Shown here: in pieces, positions 14,043-21,079 of the stretch
Position numbering within the stretch: position 1 is the stretch's first letter
Layout: every line of letters begins with the position of its first letter
DNA from: CAYFUL01 sp964346375
GTDB lineage: Bacteria > Bacillota > Clostridia > Tissierellales > Peptoniphilaceae
DNA length: 21,079 nt
NCBI GenBank assembly: GCA_964346375.1
Contig: CAYFUL010000025.1
Location: 1-21,079, forward strand
Direction: 5' to 3'
Translations under genes and position numbers: made by a program
The notes under the pieces: generated by a model
The model's database searches: none
Seen by the model: the letters and a program-made list of their open reading frames with translations, nothing else
Told to the model about the DNA's origin: nothing

Positions 14043-14441
14043 CTAAATTTCAACTAAGTGAATGGAGCCCTTTTTAACCTTTATATTTTCCCCAGTAAGT
14101 TCCCTTATCCAATCTGGAATAAATGGCACATGGGAAACTAGAATATAAATTCCATCTTCATCCTCTAAATTAAGTAGAAGTTCCTTTAAAGTTGCTCCAC
14201 TTAATTCCCTTAGTATTGAAGTTGATCGACCTAATTTCTGCCCCATTACCTCTGCAGTTTGAACAGCTCTTGTAAGAGGAGAGCTGTAGATATAAATTTT
14301 ATCGTCCTCATTAAAGTTCTCTGCAAATTCAGAAAAACTCTCTTCTATTTCCTCTCTGCCCTCTGCTGTAAGTTCTCTATAGTAATCTCCATCAGGAGAA
14401 TACTCTCTAGCCTTACCATGCCTTACAAAATATAATTTCAT
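14043..14441 (-). CDS. SixA-like histidine phosphatase (phosphoglycerate-mutase-fold)
   Basis: This is a compact 132-residue member of the histidine phosphatase superfamily closest in size and layout to SixA, the phosphohistidine phosphatase. Seen: the N-terminal RHGKA motif with nucleophile H8, the second conserved arginine in SSPLTRAVQTAEVM, and the C-terminal SHVPFIPDWIRELTG segment with the second catalytic histidine. SixA of E. coli acts on phosphohistidine proteins of PTS-type systems. Whether this one does, or acts on a small phosphate ester, is unknown. Its ATG overlaps the eno stop (ATGA), with GGGGAAG upstream inside eno, so it is co-translated with glycolytic enzymes. It is not the operon's phosphoglycerate mutase; gpmI fills that role. 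Confidence 0.85.
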   Translation of the reverse strand: MKLYFVRHGKAREYSPDGDYYRELTAEGREEIEESFSEFAENFNEDDKIYIYSSPLTRAVQTAEVMGQKLGRSTSILRELSGATLKELLLNLEDEDGIYILVSHVPFIPDWIRELTGENIKVKKGSIHLVEI

Positions 14442-15691
14442 ATTAATTTCTTCCCCGCGTACTCACTAAGTCCACAAAATTCATCTTCTATTCTTAGTAG
14501 CTGGTTGTACTTTGCAATTCTATCAGTTCTTGCAGGAGCGCCAGTTTTAATTTGACCTGCATTAGTTGCCACACATAGATCGGCAATAGTTGAGTCCTCA
14601 GTTTCCCCAGATCTGTGGGAAATTACTGCAGTATATCCTGCACACTTTGCCATTTCAATTGCATCTAAAGTTTCAGTAATAGTTCCAATTTGATTTAGCT
14701 TTATTAAAATGGAATTGGCTACGTTGTTTTTAATTCCCTCTGCTAATCTCTTAGTGTTGGTTANNNNNNNNNNCTTATTTCCCAACTTTTCAGTTAGTAG
14801 CTTCCAACCTTCCCAGTCGTCCTCATTTAGTCCATCTTCTATGGAGAAAATTGGATATTTTTCTACTAAGCCAGCGTAGTATTCCACCATTTCACTTGAG
14901 GTATACTTTACTCCCTCGCTTTTTAGTTCATATACGCTCTCATTATATATTTCACTTGCAGCAACATCTAGTGCAAGTACAATATCCTCTTTTAACTTAT
15001 ATCCTGCCTTTTCCACTGCTTCAACTATAACCTTTAGTGCCTCTTCATTGCTACTTAGATTTGGTGCAAAACCACCCTCATCTCCCACAGTAGTTGAAAG
15101 TCCCTTTTCCTTTAGTACAGTTTTTAAACTATGGTAGACTTCCGTACCCATTCTAAGACCTTCAGTAAAGTTTTCCGCCCCAATAGGCATAATCATAAAC
15201 TCCTGAATATCTACATTGTTATCGGCATGGGCTCCACCATTTAATATATTCATCATAGGTACAGGAAGTACCTTTCCATTTACTCCTCCAAGATATTGGT
15301 AAAGAGGTAGGCTTAATTCATCTGCTGCTGCACGAGCAACTGCCATTGAAACTGCAAGAGTTGCATTTGCGCCTAAATTCGCCTTATTTTCTGTACCATC
15401 AAGTTCAATTAGCATCTTGTCTATTCCAATTTGATCCAGTACATCGTAGTCTAAAATCTTCTCAAAGATTACATCATTTACATTGTGTACCGCTTCAAGA
15501 ACTCCCTTTCCAAGGTATCTATTCTTATCATTATCCCTTAATTCCACAGCTTCGTAGGCTCCAGTAGATGCTCCACTAGGTACAATTGCCCTGCCATGGC
15601 CTCCAGCTTCTGTATAAACCTCTACTTCAACAGTTGGATTTCCCCTAGAGTCAAGGACTTCCCTTGCGTAAATATTACTAATTGTACTCAT
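14438..15691 (-). CDS. eno: Enolase (phosphopyruvate hydratase), interrupted by an assembly gap
   Basis: Eno converts 2-phosphoglycerate to phosphoenolpyruvate. The frame begins with AREVLDSRGNPTVEVEV and includes GDEGGFAPN (acid/base glutamate), SIEDGL (metal ligands), SILIKLNQIGT (catalytic lysine) and SHRSGETEDSTIADL, all canonical. As assembled it has 417 residues with four undetermined (307-310) because of 10 Ns. Homologues have ten residues between the flanking NK and TNTK, including the GDD metal-binding aspartate, so six codons are probably missing from the assembly and the true length is about 423. Nothing suggests a real mutation. The ATG at 15691 overlaps the gpmI stop by 1 nt (TAATG), with AGGAGG just upstream. 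Confidence 0.95.
   Translation of the reverse strand: MSTISNIYAREVLDSRGNPTVEVEVYTEAGGHGRAIVPSGASTGAYEAVELRDNDKNRYLGKGVLEAVHNVNDVIFEKILDYDVLDQIGIDKMLIELDGTENKANLGANATLAVSMAVARAAADELSLPLYQYLGGVNGKVLPVPMMNILNGGAHADNNVDIQEFMIMPIGAENFTEGLRMGTEVYHSLKTVLKEKGLSTTVGDEGGFAPNLSSNEEALKVIVEAVEKAGYKLKEDIVLALDVAASEIYNESVYELKSEGVKYTSSEMVEYYAGLVEKYPIFSIEDGLNEDDWEGWKLLTEKLGNKXXXXTNTKRLAEGIKNNVANSILIKLNQIGTITETLDAIEMAKCAGYTAVISHRSGETEDSTIADLCVATNAGQIKTGAPARTDRIAKYNQLLRIEDEFCGLSEYAGKKLI
14764..14773. other. Run of 10 Ns (assembly gap) inside eno
   Basis: The ten unknown bases keep the eno frame only by chance or because the gap was given a fixed size. Comparison with the invariant enolase segment around the GDD metal ligand predicts 28 unknown bases here (ten residues, with the last two bases of one codon known). 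Confidence 0.95.
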
Positions 15692-17190
15692 TATTTCCTC
15701 CTAAGACTTACTCCCGTCATTTCAACAGTTTTTTCTATTCCCATAATATCCAATATTGTCGGTGCTAAATCTGAAAGTCTACCTGGATTTAATTCCCCAT
15801 CTAAACCATATAGAAATAGGTTTACAGGATTTGTGGTATGACTTGTTACAACTGAACCATTAAGTTCCATTAATTCACAGTTTCCATGGTCTGCCGTTAC
15901 TAGGGCAACTCCCCCAACCCTATCTAGAGATTTTAAAATCTTCCCAAGACAGGTATCTACAGTTTCCACTGCCTTTATTGCAGCAGAAGTTACTCCCGTA
16001 TGACCTACCATATCGGGATTAGCAAAGTTTAATATTATTAACTCGTACTTTTCACTTTCAATTGCCTCACAGGCGCGATCAGTTACCTCGTAGGCGCTCA
16101 TCTCTGGCATTAAGTCGTAGGTCTTTACCTTTGGAGACGGAATTAGTATTCTATCTTCCCCTGGAAAAACCTCCTCCCTTCCACCGTTAATAAAGTAGGT
16201 TACATGGTGGTACTTTTCAGTTTCTGCTATTCTAAGCTGGGTTAGTCCATTTTTTGCAACAACTTCCCCTAGAGTTTTCTCTGGAATTTCAGAGGAAAAA
16301 GCAACCTCTACATTTTTAATAGTTTCGTCGTAGGAAGTCATAGTTGCAATTTTTAGGTTTAAATAATCTCTGTTAAACTTATCGAATTCCTCATCGGCAA
16401 AGGCATGAATTAATTGCCTTGCCCTATCTGGCCTAAAGTTATAGAAAATTAAACCCTCGCCCTTTTTTATAGTTCTAACTTCACCAATAGATGATGGTTC
16501 TATAAATTCGTCGTAGATTTCTCTATTGTAGTTATCCTTAATTGCTTCTTCTGGGGTGGAATAAACTTTCCCACCAATGGTATATAAATCGTAGGCAGCT
16601 TTAATTCTCTCCCAGCGATTATCCATATCCATTGCGTAAAATCTTCCAATAATTGAGGCAATTTTTCCACCATACTCCTCTATTACGCCCTTTAACTCCT
16701 CTAAATCTACAATGGAGGAATCAATTGAAACATCTCTGCCATCTGTAATTAGATGAATATATACTTCTTCTATACCCATTTTTCTAGCTAACTTAATCAG
16801 GGCAAAGAGATGGGAGTTGTGTCCATGGACTCCACCATTGGAAAAAATACCCATAAGATGAAGGGCTTTACCATTTTCTTTACAATACTCCATTACATTT
16901 AGTAGTGCAGGGTTACTATAAAAAGAACCGTCACTAATTGCGTTGCCAATTCGTAGCAAGTCTTGGTAGACGATTCTCCCAGCCCCAATATTTAAATGTC
17001 CCACTTCAGAATTGCCCATCTGTCCCTTTGGAAGGCCAACATCCTCTCCAGAGGCAGAAATTGTCGTTTTGGGACAGTTTTTTAGCATTTCAAAGGTGTT
17101 TTTTTTCGCCATATAGAAGGCATTTGCAGAATTTTCCTCTCCAATACCCATTCCATCACAAATTATTAGCATTACAGGTCTATTTTTCAT
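15691..17190 (-). CDS. gpmI: 2,3-bisphosphoglycerate-independent phosphoglycerate mutase
   Basis: This enzyme interconverts 3- and 2-phosphoglycerate through a phosphoserine intermediate using Mn2+, a member of the alkaline phosphatase superfamily. The 499-residue product starts with the metal-site segment LIICDGMGIG (D12), the phosphorylated serine in GNSEVGH (S61), the HGHNSHLFAL region, TDGRDV, FYNFRPDRARQL, the C-terminal metal ligands in NFANPDMVGHTG, and TADHGNCE. Length is typical (about 500-515). Its ATG overlaps the tpiA stop (ATGA), with GGAG upstream, and its stop overlaps the eno start. Confidence 0.97.
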   Translation of the reverse strand: MKNRPVMLIICDGMGIGEENSANAFYMAKKNTFEMLKNCPKTTISASGEDVGLPKGQMGNSEVGHLNIGAGRIVYQDLLRIGNAISDGSFYSNPALLNVMEYCKENGKALHLMGIFSNGGVHGHNSHLFALIKLARKMGIEEVYIHLITDGRDVSIDSSIVDLEELKGVIEEYGGKIASIIGRFYAMDMDNRWERIKAAYDLYTIGGKVYSTPEEAIKDNYNREIYDEFIEPSSIGEVRTIKKGEGLIFYNFRPDRARQLIHAFADEEFDKFNRDYLNLKIATMTSYDETIKNVEVAFSSEIPEKTLGEVVAKNGLTQLRIAETEKYHHVTYFINGGREEVFPGEDRILIPSPKVKTYDLMPEMSAYEVTDRACEAIESEKYELIILNFANPDMVGHTGVTSAAIKAVETVDTCLGKILKSLDRVGGVALVTADHGNCELMELNGSVVTSHTTNPVNLFLYGLDGELNPGRLSDLAPTILDIMGIEKTVEMTGVSLRRK

Positions 17191-17894
17191 TTTGCAATCT
17201 CCAAAAAATCCTCTGCAACAAGACTTGCCCCTCCAACTAATGCACCGTCTACATTTTTAAGAGCAAGTAGCTCCTTTGCATTACTTGGTTTTACACTTCC
17301 ACCATAAAGAATTTTTATAGGGGAATTTTCAAACATACTACTTAGTAGAGATCTAATAAAGTCGCTCATCTTCTCTACATCTTCTACACTGGCAGAAACT
17401 CCAGTACCAATTGCCCAAATTGGCTCGTAGGCAATTATAAAATTACTACTAGCTCCCTTTAGTCCACTTTCAATTTGAGATTTTACAAATTCCTCTGCTC
17501 TGCCACTCTCTCTAATTTCAAGACTCTCTCCTACACAAAATATGGGAGTAATGCCATGTTTTTGAATTTGTAGTAATTTTTCATTAATTTCTAGGTCAGT
17601 TTCCTTAAAAATCTCTCGTCTTTCAGAATGTCCAACTAAAATATATTCCACATTAAAGTCCATCAATTGCTCTATGGAGACCTCTCCAGTGTATGCTCCG
17701 CTTTCAAACTGGGAAACATTTTGAGCACCAAGCTTTACCTGTGAATTTTTTAGTACGTCGTAAACTACGGGAATATTGGTAAAACTAGGTATTACTACCA
17801 TTTCACCCTTAAAGTCCACTAACTCCTCCGCCAATTTCTTGGCACTGGAGGAGTTTAGATTCATCTTCCAATTTCCTGCTATAAAACTACTCAT
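17187..17894 (-). CDS. tpiA: Triosephosphate isomerase
   Basis: This TIM-barrel enzyme interconverts dihydroxyacetone phosphate and glyceraldehyde-3-phosphate. Active-site residues are all present: K10 (GNWKMN), H89 (VGHSERR) and E157 (AYEPIWAIGTG), as is the phosphate-binding end LYGGSVKPSNA with GALVGGASL. At 235 residues it is at the short end of the family (about 248-255) without loss of a motif. The ATG at 17894 lies 8 nt inside the end of pgk (ATGAGTAG), so the two are coupled. Confidence 0.97.
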   Translation of the reverse strand: MSSFIAGNWKMNLNSSSAKKLAEELVDFKGEMVVIPSFTNIPVVYDVLKNSQVKLGAQNVSQFESGAYTGEVSIEQLMDFNVEYILVGHSERREIFKETDLEINEKLLQIQKHGITPIFCVGESLEIRESGRAEEFVKSQIESGLKGASSNFIIAYEPIWAIGTGVSASVEDVEKMSDFIRSLLSSMFENSPIKILYGGSVKPSNAKELLALKNVDGALVGGASLVAEDFLEIAK

Positions 17895-19077
17895 CTCTAT
17901 CCTCTATTGCTTCAATTCCAGGTAGGACTTTTCCCTCAAATAACTCAAGGCTTGCACCGCCTCCAGTTGAAATATGGGTAAATGAACTAGCAAGGCCAGA
18001 CTTTTCCACTGCAGAGGCAGAATCTCCGCCACCTACAATAGTAATTCCATCTAATTCAGATAGAATTTTTGCAATTTCATAGGTACCCTTTGCGAATTTT
18101 TCCATTTCAAAAACTCCCGCCGGTCCATTCCAAATTACAGTCTTAGCGTCCTTTAACATCTCTCTAATTTCATCAATAGTTTTAGGACCAATGTCAAGGC
18201 CTTCCATATCCTCTGGAATCTCCTCTACACTTACAACTTTAGTATTTGCATCTTCAGAAAAACTATCGGCAACTACTACGTCTTTAGTAATTAGTAATTT
18301 AACTCCAAGCTCCTCTGCACGAGCTTCAATACTCCTTGCAAGATCTAGCTTATCATCTTCAACAAGGCTCTTGCCAACCTCAATACCCCTTGACTTTAAA
18401 AAGGTATATGCCATAGCCCCAACAATAATAAGTCCATCAACCTTAGTAAGAAGATTTTCAATTACGCCGATTTTATCACTTACCTTTGCGCCGCCAATAA
18501 TTGCATAAAAAGGTTTAGCTGGATTATCCATTGCCCCCTTTAAAAATTTAACTTCCTTTTCCATAAGTAGACCAAGTCCAGAAGGAAGGTATTCAGTAAT
18601 ACCGACATTAGAAGCGTGGGCTCTATGGCTAGTACCAAAGGCATCGTCAATATATATATCCCCAAGGCGGGAAAGTTTTTTAGAAAATTCAGGGGCATTT
18701 TTCTTCTCGCCCTTTACAAAGCGAGTGTTCTCAATAAGACAAACATCTCCCGGTTTAAGTTCTCCAACTTTTTTTACAACTTCATCATCAACTACAACTT
18801 CACTAGGAACAAAAATTACATCTCTGCCAAGTACATTGGAAAGCTCCTCTGCAACAGGTTTAAGGCTGAATTTTTCGTCGTACTCGTCCTTTGGACGACC
18901 AAGGTGGCTCATTAGTACAACACTTGCACCATTATCAAGTAAGTAGTTAATAGTGGGAAGGGCAGATACAATTCTTCTATTATCGGTAATAGTTCCATCA
19001 ACAATTGGAACGTTAAAATCCACCCTTACAAGGGCGCGTTTACCCTTAAAATCAAAATCAACTAAACTCTTTTTCAT
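17887..19077 (-). CDS. pgk: Phosphoglycerate kinase
   Basis: Pgk makes ATP from 1,3-bisphosphoglycerate. The 396-residue, two-domain product has the signature RVDFNVP (residues 18-24), the substrate arginine region MSHLGRPK, the ENTRF block, IGGAKVSDKI, the hinge-adjacent WNGPAGVFE and the nucleotide segment GGGDSASAV with THISTGGGASLEL near the end. Length is normal. Its ATG overlaps the gap stop by one base (TAATG). The ribosome site (AAGGA) is farther away than usual, which suggests reliance on coupling to gap translation. Confidence 0.97.
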   Translation of the reverse strand: MKKSLVDFDFKGKRALVRVDFNVPIVDGTITDNRRIVSALPTINYLLDNGASVVLMSHLGRPKDEYDEKFSLKPVAEELSNVLGRDVIFVPSEVVVDDEVVKKVGELKPGDVCLIENTRFVKGEKKNAPEFSKKLSRLGDIYIDDAFGTSHRAHASNVGITEYLPSGLGLLMEKEVKFLKGAMDNPAKPFYAIIGGAKVSDKIGVIENLLTKVDGLIIVGAMAYTFLKSRGIEVGKSLVEDDKLDLARSIEARAEELGVKLLITKDVVVADSFSEDANTKVVSVEEIPEDMEGLDIGPKTIDEIREMLKDAKTVIWNGPAGVFEMEKFAKGTYEIAKILSELDGITIVGGGDSASAVEKSGLASSFTHISTGGGASLELFEGKVLPGIEAIEDRDE

Positions 19078-20093
19078 TACACTAATTTCCTTGCAACTAA
19101 TTCAGTAACGTCAATAACCCTTTGAGCGTAGCCCCATTCATTGTCGTACCAAGAAACAAGTTTAACCATATTTCCATTAACAAGAGTTAGAAGAGAGTCA
19201 AAAATAGAGGAATTAGTATTTCCAACTATATCAGAAGAAACAATTTCATCCTCGCAATATTCAAGAACGCCCTTCATCTTTCCTTCAGCAGCTTCTTTAA
19301 TAGCAGCATTAATCTCTTCCTTAGAATGTTCCTCAGGAAGTTCAAAGGTAACATCAACAATACTACCAGTAGGAACGGGAACTCTCATTGCAAATCCAGT
19401 TAATTTACCCTCCACCTCTGGAATAACTTTTCCAACAGCCTTAGCAGCGCCAGTGGAAGTAGGGATAATATTTTCAGCCGCAGCCCTTGCACGTCTTAAA
19501 TCCCCTTTTCTATGTTTATTATCAACAATATTTTGGTCATTAGTATAGGCATGAACAGTAGTCATAAGACCCTTAACAATGCCAAAATTATCAAGCATAA
19601 CCTTAGTAATAGGAGCAAGACAATTAGTAGTACAAGAAGCATTAGAAATAATAGTATGCTTTTCGTTGTCATAAAGATCGTCGTTAACACCCATTACAAT
19701 AGTAATGTCCTCGTTTTTACCAGGAGAAGTAAGAACAACTTTTTTCGCACCAGATTCAATATGCATCATAGCCTTCTCCTTACTAGCAAAGGCACCAGTA
19801 GAGTCAATAACAATATCAACACCCATACTGTCCCACTTAATTTTAGAAGGATCCCTTTCATCAGTAACAAGAATTTTCTTTCCATTTATAACAAGTCCAT
19901 CACTAACAACTTCAACAGTTCCATTAAATCTTCCGTAAACAGTATCGTACTTAAAAAGATGAGCAAAAACTTCTAAATCACCAGAAGCATTAATATTAAC
20001 TAACTCAAAATCAAGATTTTCCCTTAAAAATAATCCTCTAACAACATCACGACCCATTCTACCAAATCCCATTACTCCAACTTTTGCTTTCAT
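19077..20093 (-). CDS. gap: Glyceraldehyde-3-phosphate dehydrogenase, GapB-like cofactor site
   Basis: This oxidoreductase makes or consumes 1,3-bisphosphoglycerate and heads the glycolytic operon. The 338-residue product has the catalytic cysteine C154 (SNASCTTNC) and H182 (TTVHAYTNDQ), plus PTSTGAAKAVG and SWYDNEWGY. The nucleotide site is unusual: the loop after the second beta strand reads VNINASGD, with Ala36 at the position of the aspartate that gives NAD specificity in glycolytic GapA, and the segment equivalent to Leu-Pro 187-188 of Bacillus enzymes reads N193-K194 with a two-residue insertion nearby. Bacillus GapB, an NADP-preferring enzyme, has INAS at the same place. The first glycine loop is also unusual (VMGFGRMGRD). 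The ATG at 20093 follows AAGGAGG. NADP use is inference. Confidence 0.96.
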   Translation of the reverse strand: MKAKVGVMGFGRMGRDVVRGLFLRENLDFELVNINASGDLEVFAHLFKYDTVYGRFNGTVEVVSDGLVINGKKILVTDERDPSKIKWDSMGVDIVIDSTGAFASKEKAMMHIESGAKKVVLTSPGKNEDITIVMGVNDDLYDNEKHTIISNASCTTNCLAPITKVMLDNFGIVKGLMTTVHAYTNDQNIVDNKHRKGDLRRARAAAENIIPTSTGAAKAVGKVIPEVEGKLTGFAMRVPVPTGSIVDVTFELPEEHSKEEINAAIKEAAEGKMKGVLEYCEDEIVSSDIVGNTNSSIFDSLLTLVNGNMVKLVSWYDNEWGYAQRVIDVTELVARKLV

Positions 20094-20125
20094 AGTATCC
20101 TCCTTACCAGTTAATTGCTAAAATA

Positions 20126-20153
20126 AATATATCACAGCACCCTAAATTGTCAA
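20126..20153 (-). promoter_or_regulatory. Promoter of the gap-pgk-tpiA-gpmI-eno operon
   Basis: A perfect TTGACA (20153 down to 20148), 16-bp spacer and TATATT (20131 down to 20126) with an extended TG form a strong sigma-A promoter 33 bp before the gap start. Its -35 is the mirror image of the -35 of the divergent gene. No CggR-type repressor gene is in the window. Confidence 0.75.
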
Positions 20154-20158
20154 GAATT

Positions 20159-20195
20159 AGTGTTCTCTTGACACTCAAATGGGTAAAAATAAAAT
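20159..20195 (+). promoter_or_regulatory. Promoter and candidate operator of the divergent TIM-barrel gene
   Basis: TTGACA (20168-20173), a 16-bp spacer and TAAAAT (20190-20195) face the plus strand. The predicted transcript start falls within the ribosome site of the gene, giving a leader of only about ten bases. The -35 overlaps a short palindrome, AGTGT/ACACT (20159-20163 and 20171-20175), which could be an operator. It lies back to back with the gap promoter. Confidence 0.55.
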
Positions 20196-20209
20196 GTTGA
20201 GGTGAGAAA

Positions 20210-20902
20210 ATGGAAGATATAAAAAAAGAAAAATATGTACCAGTAATAACGACAGAGCTAAAAAAAAGGCAGGTACTAGTACCAGAAGTGATCTATAGAT
20301 GTAGTGGAATAAATTTTATGGGGAAGCGAATAAAATCCCTACTATTTTCAAATGACATACCAGTAATATGTAACTCAAATGCACAGGCGGTAATGACAGT
20401 ATACCCCTTTACACCTCAGTTAAAGATAATAAACGCCATAGTAGAGGTAGCAAATGTACCAGTATTTGTTGGCGTAGGCGGAGGAACTACAACAGGCCCA
20501 CGAGCAATAAATATAGGACTACAAGCAGAGTTACTAGGAGCAATGGGAGTAGTAGTAAATGCGCCAATGAACAACGACACAATATACGATATGGCAAAGG
20601 TACTAGATGTACCAATAATAGCAACGGTAATAAGCGAAAATGACGATATAAAAGGAAAAGTAGAGGCAGGAGCAAGGGTATTAAATGTAGCCGGCGGAAA
20701 ACAGACCACAGACTTAATAAGAGTATGTAGAGAAATAGTGGGAGATAAATTTCCAATAATAGCAACGGGAGGACATCAGGAGAAAAATATTCTAGCCACA
20801 ATAGAAGCAGGAGCAAATGCCATTACATATACACCACCATCAAGTTCAGAAATATTTTCAGAGGTAATGGAACAGTATCGAGAGAGAAAAAGAGAAGAAT
20901 AA
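20210..20902 (+). CDS. Uncharacterised TIM-barrel protein (often labelled hydrolase)
   Basis: The 230-residue cytoplasmic product has the alternating strand/helix pattern of a beta/alpha barrel: PVFVGVGGGTTTGPRAINIGLQ early on, then LGAMGVVVNAPM, VPIIATVIS, GARVLNVAGG, and the end IIATGGHQEKNILATIEAGANAITYTPPS. That last part resembles the phosphate-binding strand 7 and 8 loops of ribulose-phosphate-binding barrels (ThiG, TrpC and similar). I know of proteins like this in Firmicute genomes, generally annotated only as hydrolase; no reaction can be given. The ATG at 20210 has GAGGTGAG 3 nt upstream. It is divergent from gap and shares its promoter region, so co-regulation with glycolysis is possible. 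Confidence 0.75.
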   Translation: MEDIKKEKYVPVITTELKKRQVLVPEVIYRCSGINFMGKRIKSLLFSNDIPVICNSNAQAVMTVYPFTPQLKIINAIVEVANVPVFVGVGGGTTTGPRAINIGLQAELLGAMGVVVNAPMNNDTIYDMAKVLDVPIIATVISENDDIKGKVEAGARVLNVAGGKQTTDLIRVCREIVGDKFPIIATGGHQEKNILATIEAGANAITYTPPSSSEIFSEVMEQYRERKREE

Positions 20903-20927
20903 AAAAAGCATGGAAATAAATTCCATG
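20902..20927. terminator. Terminator hairpin, stronger on the minus strand
   Basis: A perfect 7-bp stem (CATGGAA/TTCCATG, 20909-20915 with 20921-20927) lies right after the TIM-barrel gene's stop. On the plus strand only TTAAATT follows, but on the minus strand the stem is followed by CTTTTTTTATT. It may therefore serve a convergent minus-strand transcript entering from beyond the window as well as the gene on its left. Confidence 0.6.
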
Positions 20928-20984
20928 TTAAATTAAGTTTCATAAGATGTAGAGTATTGAAAATTACAAATGCAAATGAAAATA

Positions 20985-21079
20985 CTTTTTTATTTAAATT
21001 TAAGGGGGGGCAGGGGGGGAAAAAAGGAGGGTGTCCCCCTAGGGGCCCCCTTCAAAAACCCCCCTTACCCCCCCCCCCA
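20985..21079. repeat. G/C-run copy of repeat family 3 at the window edge
   Basis: This copy has the same layout as 3709-3790: an AT-rich TTTATTTAAATTTAAGG lead-in, a G-rich arm, a C-rich arm (GTCCCCCTAGGGGCCCCC) and trailing C-rich blocks. The G and C runs here are longer and end in an almost pure C run. This looks like a degraded consensus at a contig end. The 20928-20984 stretch before it holds nothing I can identify. Confidence 0.6.

Noticed and set aside
14438..15691. Enolase deletion or pseudogene
   Set aside because: The missing residues coincide exactly with a run of Ns, and all other motifs and the frame are intact.
20416..20816. Minus-strand frames rich in leucine opposite the TIM-barrel gene
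   Set aside because: They are antisense shadows of a clear coding gene and owe their low-complexity leucine content to its GTA/ATA-rich codons.
21040..21079. Poly-C end as a telomere-like or regulatory structure
   Set aside because: It matches a dispersed repeat with inflated homopolymers and is best explained by poor sequence at a contig edge.

Overview
The window is a low-GC, almost entirely housekeeping stretch from an anaerobic Gram-positive bacterium. The evidence is the AT-rich coding with strong Shine-Dalgarno sites (AGGAGG/AAGGTGA types), the Firmicute-type tig-clpP-clpX-lon-ysxC cluster, the gap-pgk-tpi-gpmI-eno glycolytic operon, a clostridial-style acyl-CoA dehydrogenase/EtfBA unit and a rubredoxin. 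A member of Clostridia/Tissierellia (Peptoniphilaceae-like) is the best guess; this is inference and no marker in the window proves it. Every gene except two (rubredoxin and a terminal TIM-barrel gene) is on the minus strand.

Layout from left to right. 1-540: gene-free, filled with fragments of dispersed repeats, ending in the terminator of the first operon. 563-2849: YbaK/EbsC-type deacylase gene downstream of typA (BipA GTPase). 2915-3307: small orphan RsbW/SpoIIAB-like ATPase. 3457-3618: rubredoxin, divergent. 3620-4079: gene-free, with a terminator and two inverted-repeat elements. 4080-7033: acd-etfB-etfA, a flavin electron-transfer unit. 7034-7394: gene-free, with a promoter, two terminators and a GC-rich repeat. 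7395-13592: tig-clpP-clpX-lon-ysxC, the nascent-chain folding and proteolysis cluster. 13664-20093: gap-pgk-tpiA-gpmI-eno-sixA-like-hypothetical, a very tightly packed lower-glycolysis operon with 1-8 nt overlaps at five of its six junctions. 20210-20902: divergent uncharacterised TIM-barrel protein sharing a symmetrical promoter region with gap. 20903-21079: terminator and a repeat running into G/C homopolymers.

Functionally, the glycolytic operon converts glyceraldehyde-3-phosphate to phosphoenolpyruvate. Its GAPDH has a GapB-like cofactor pocket (Ala where NAD-specific enzymes have Asp), which makes cofactor use an open question. Two non-glycolytic genes (a SixA-like histidine phosphatase and a 122-residue helical protein) are translationally linked to eno. 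The Acd/Etf unit moves electrons between an acyl-CoA and a partner. The Tig/Clp/Lon genes handle folding and turnover, and the trigger factor carries an unusual His/Asp-rich acidic tail.

Caveats: there is a run of 10 Ns inside eno whose true length is probably 28 nt, and both ends of the window lie in repeat elements that also occur inside it, so it may be one contig broken at repeats. I found no clear new defence, mobile or RNA system. The least ordinary items are the three intergenic repeat families, the GapB-like GAPDH, the sixA-like/hypothetical tail of the glycolytic operon and the back-to-back promoter at 20126-20195.
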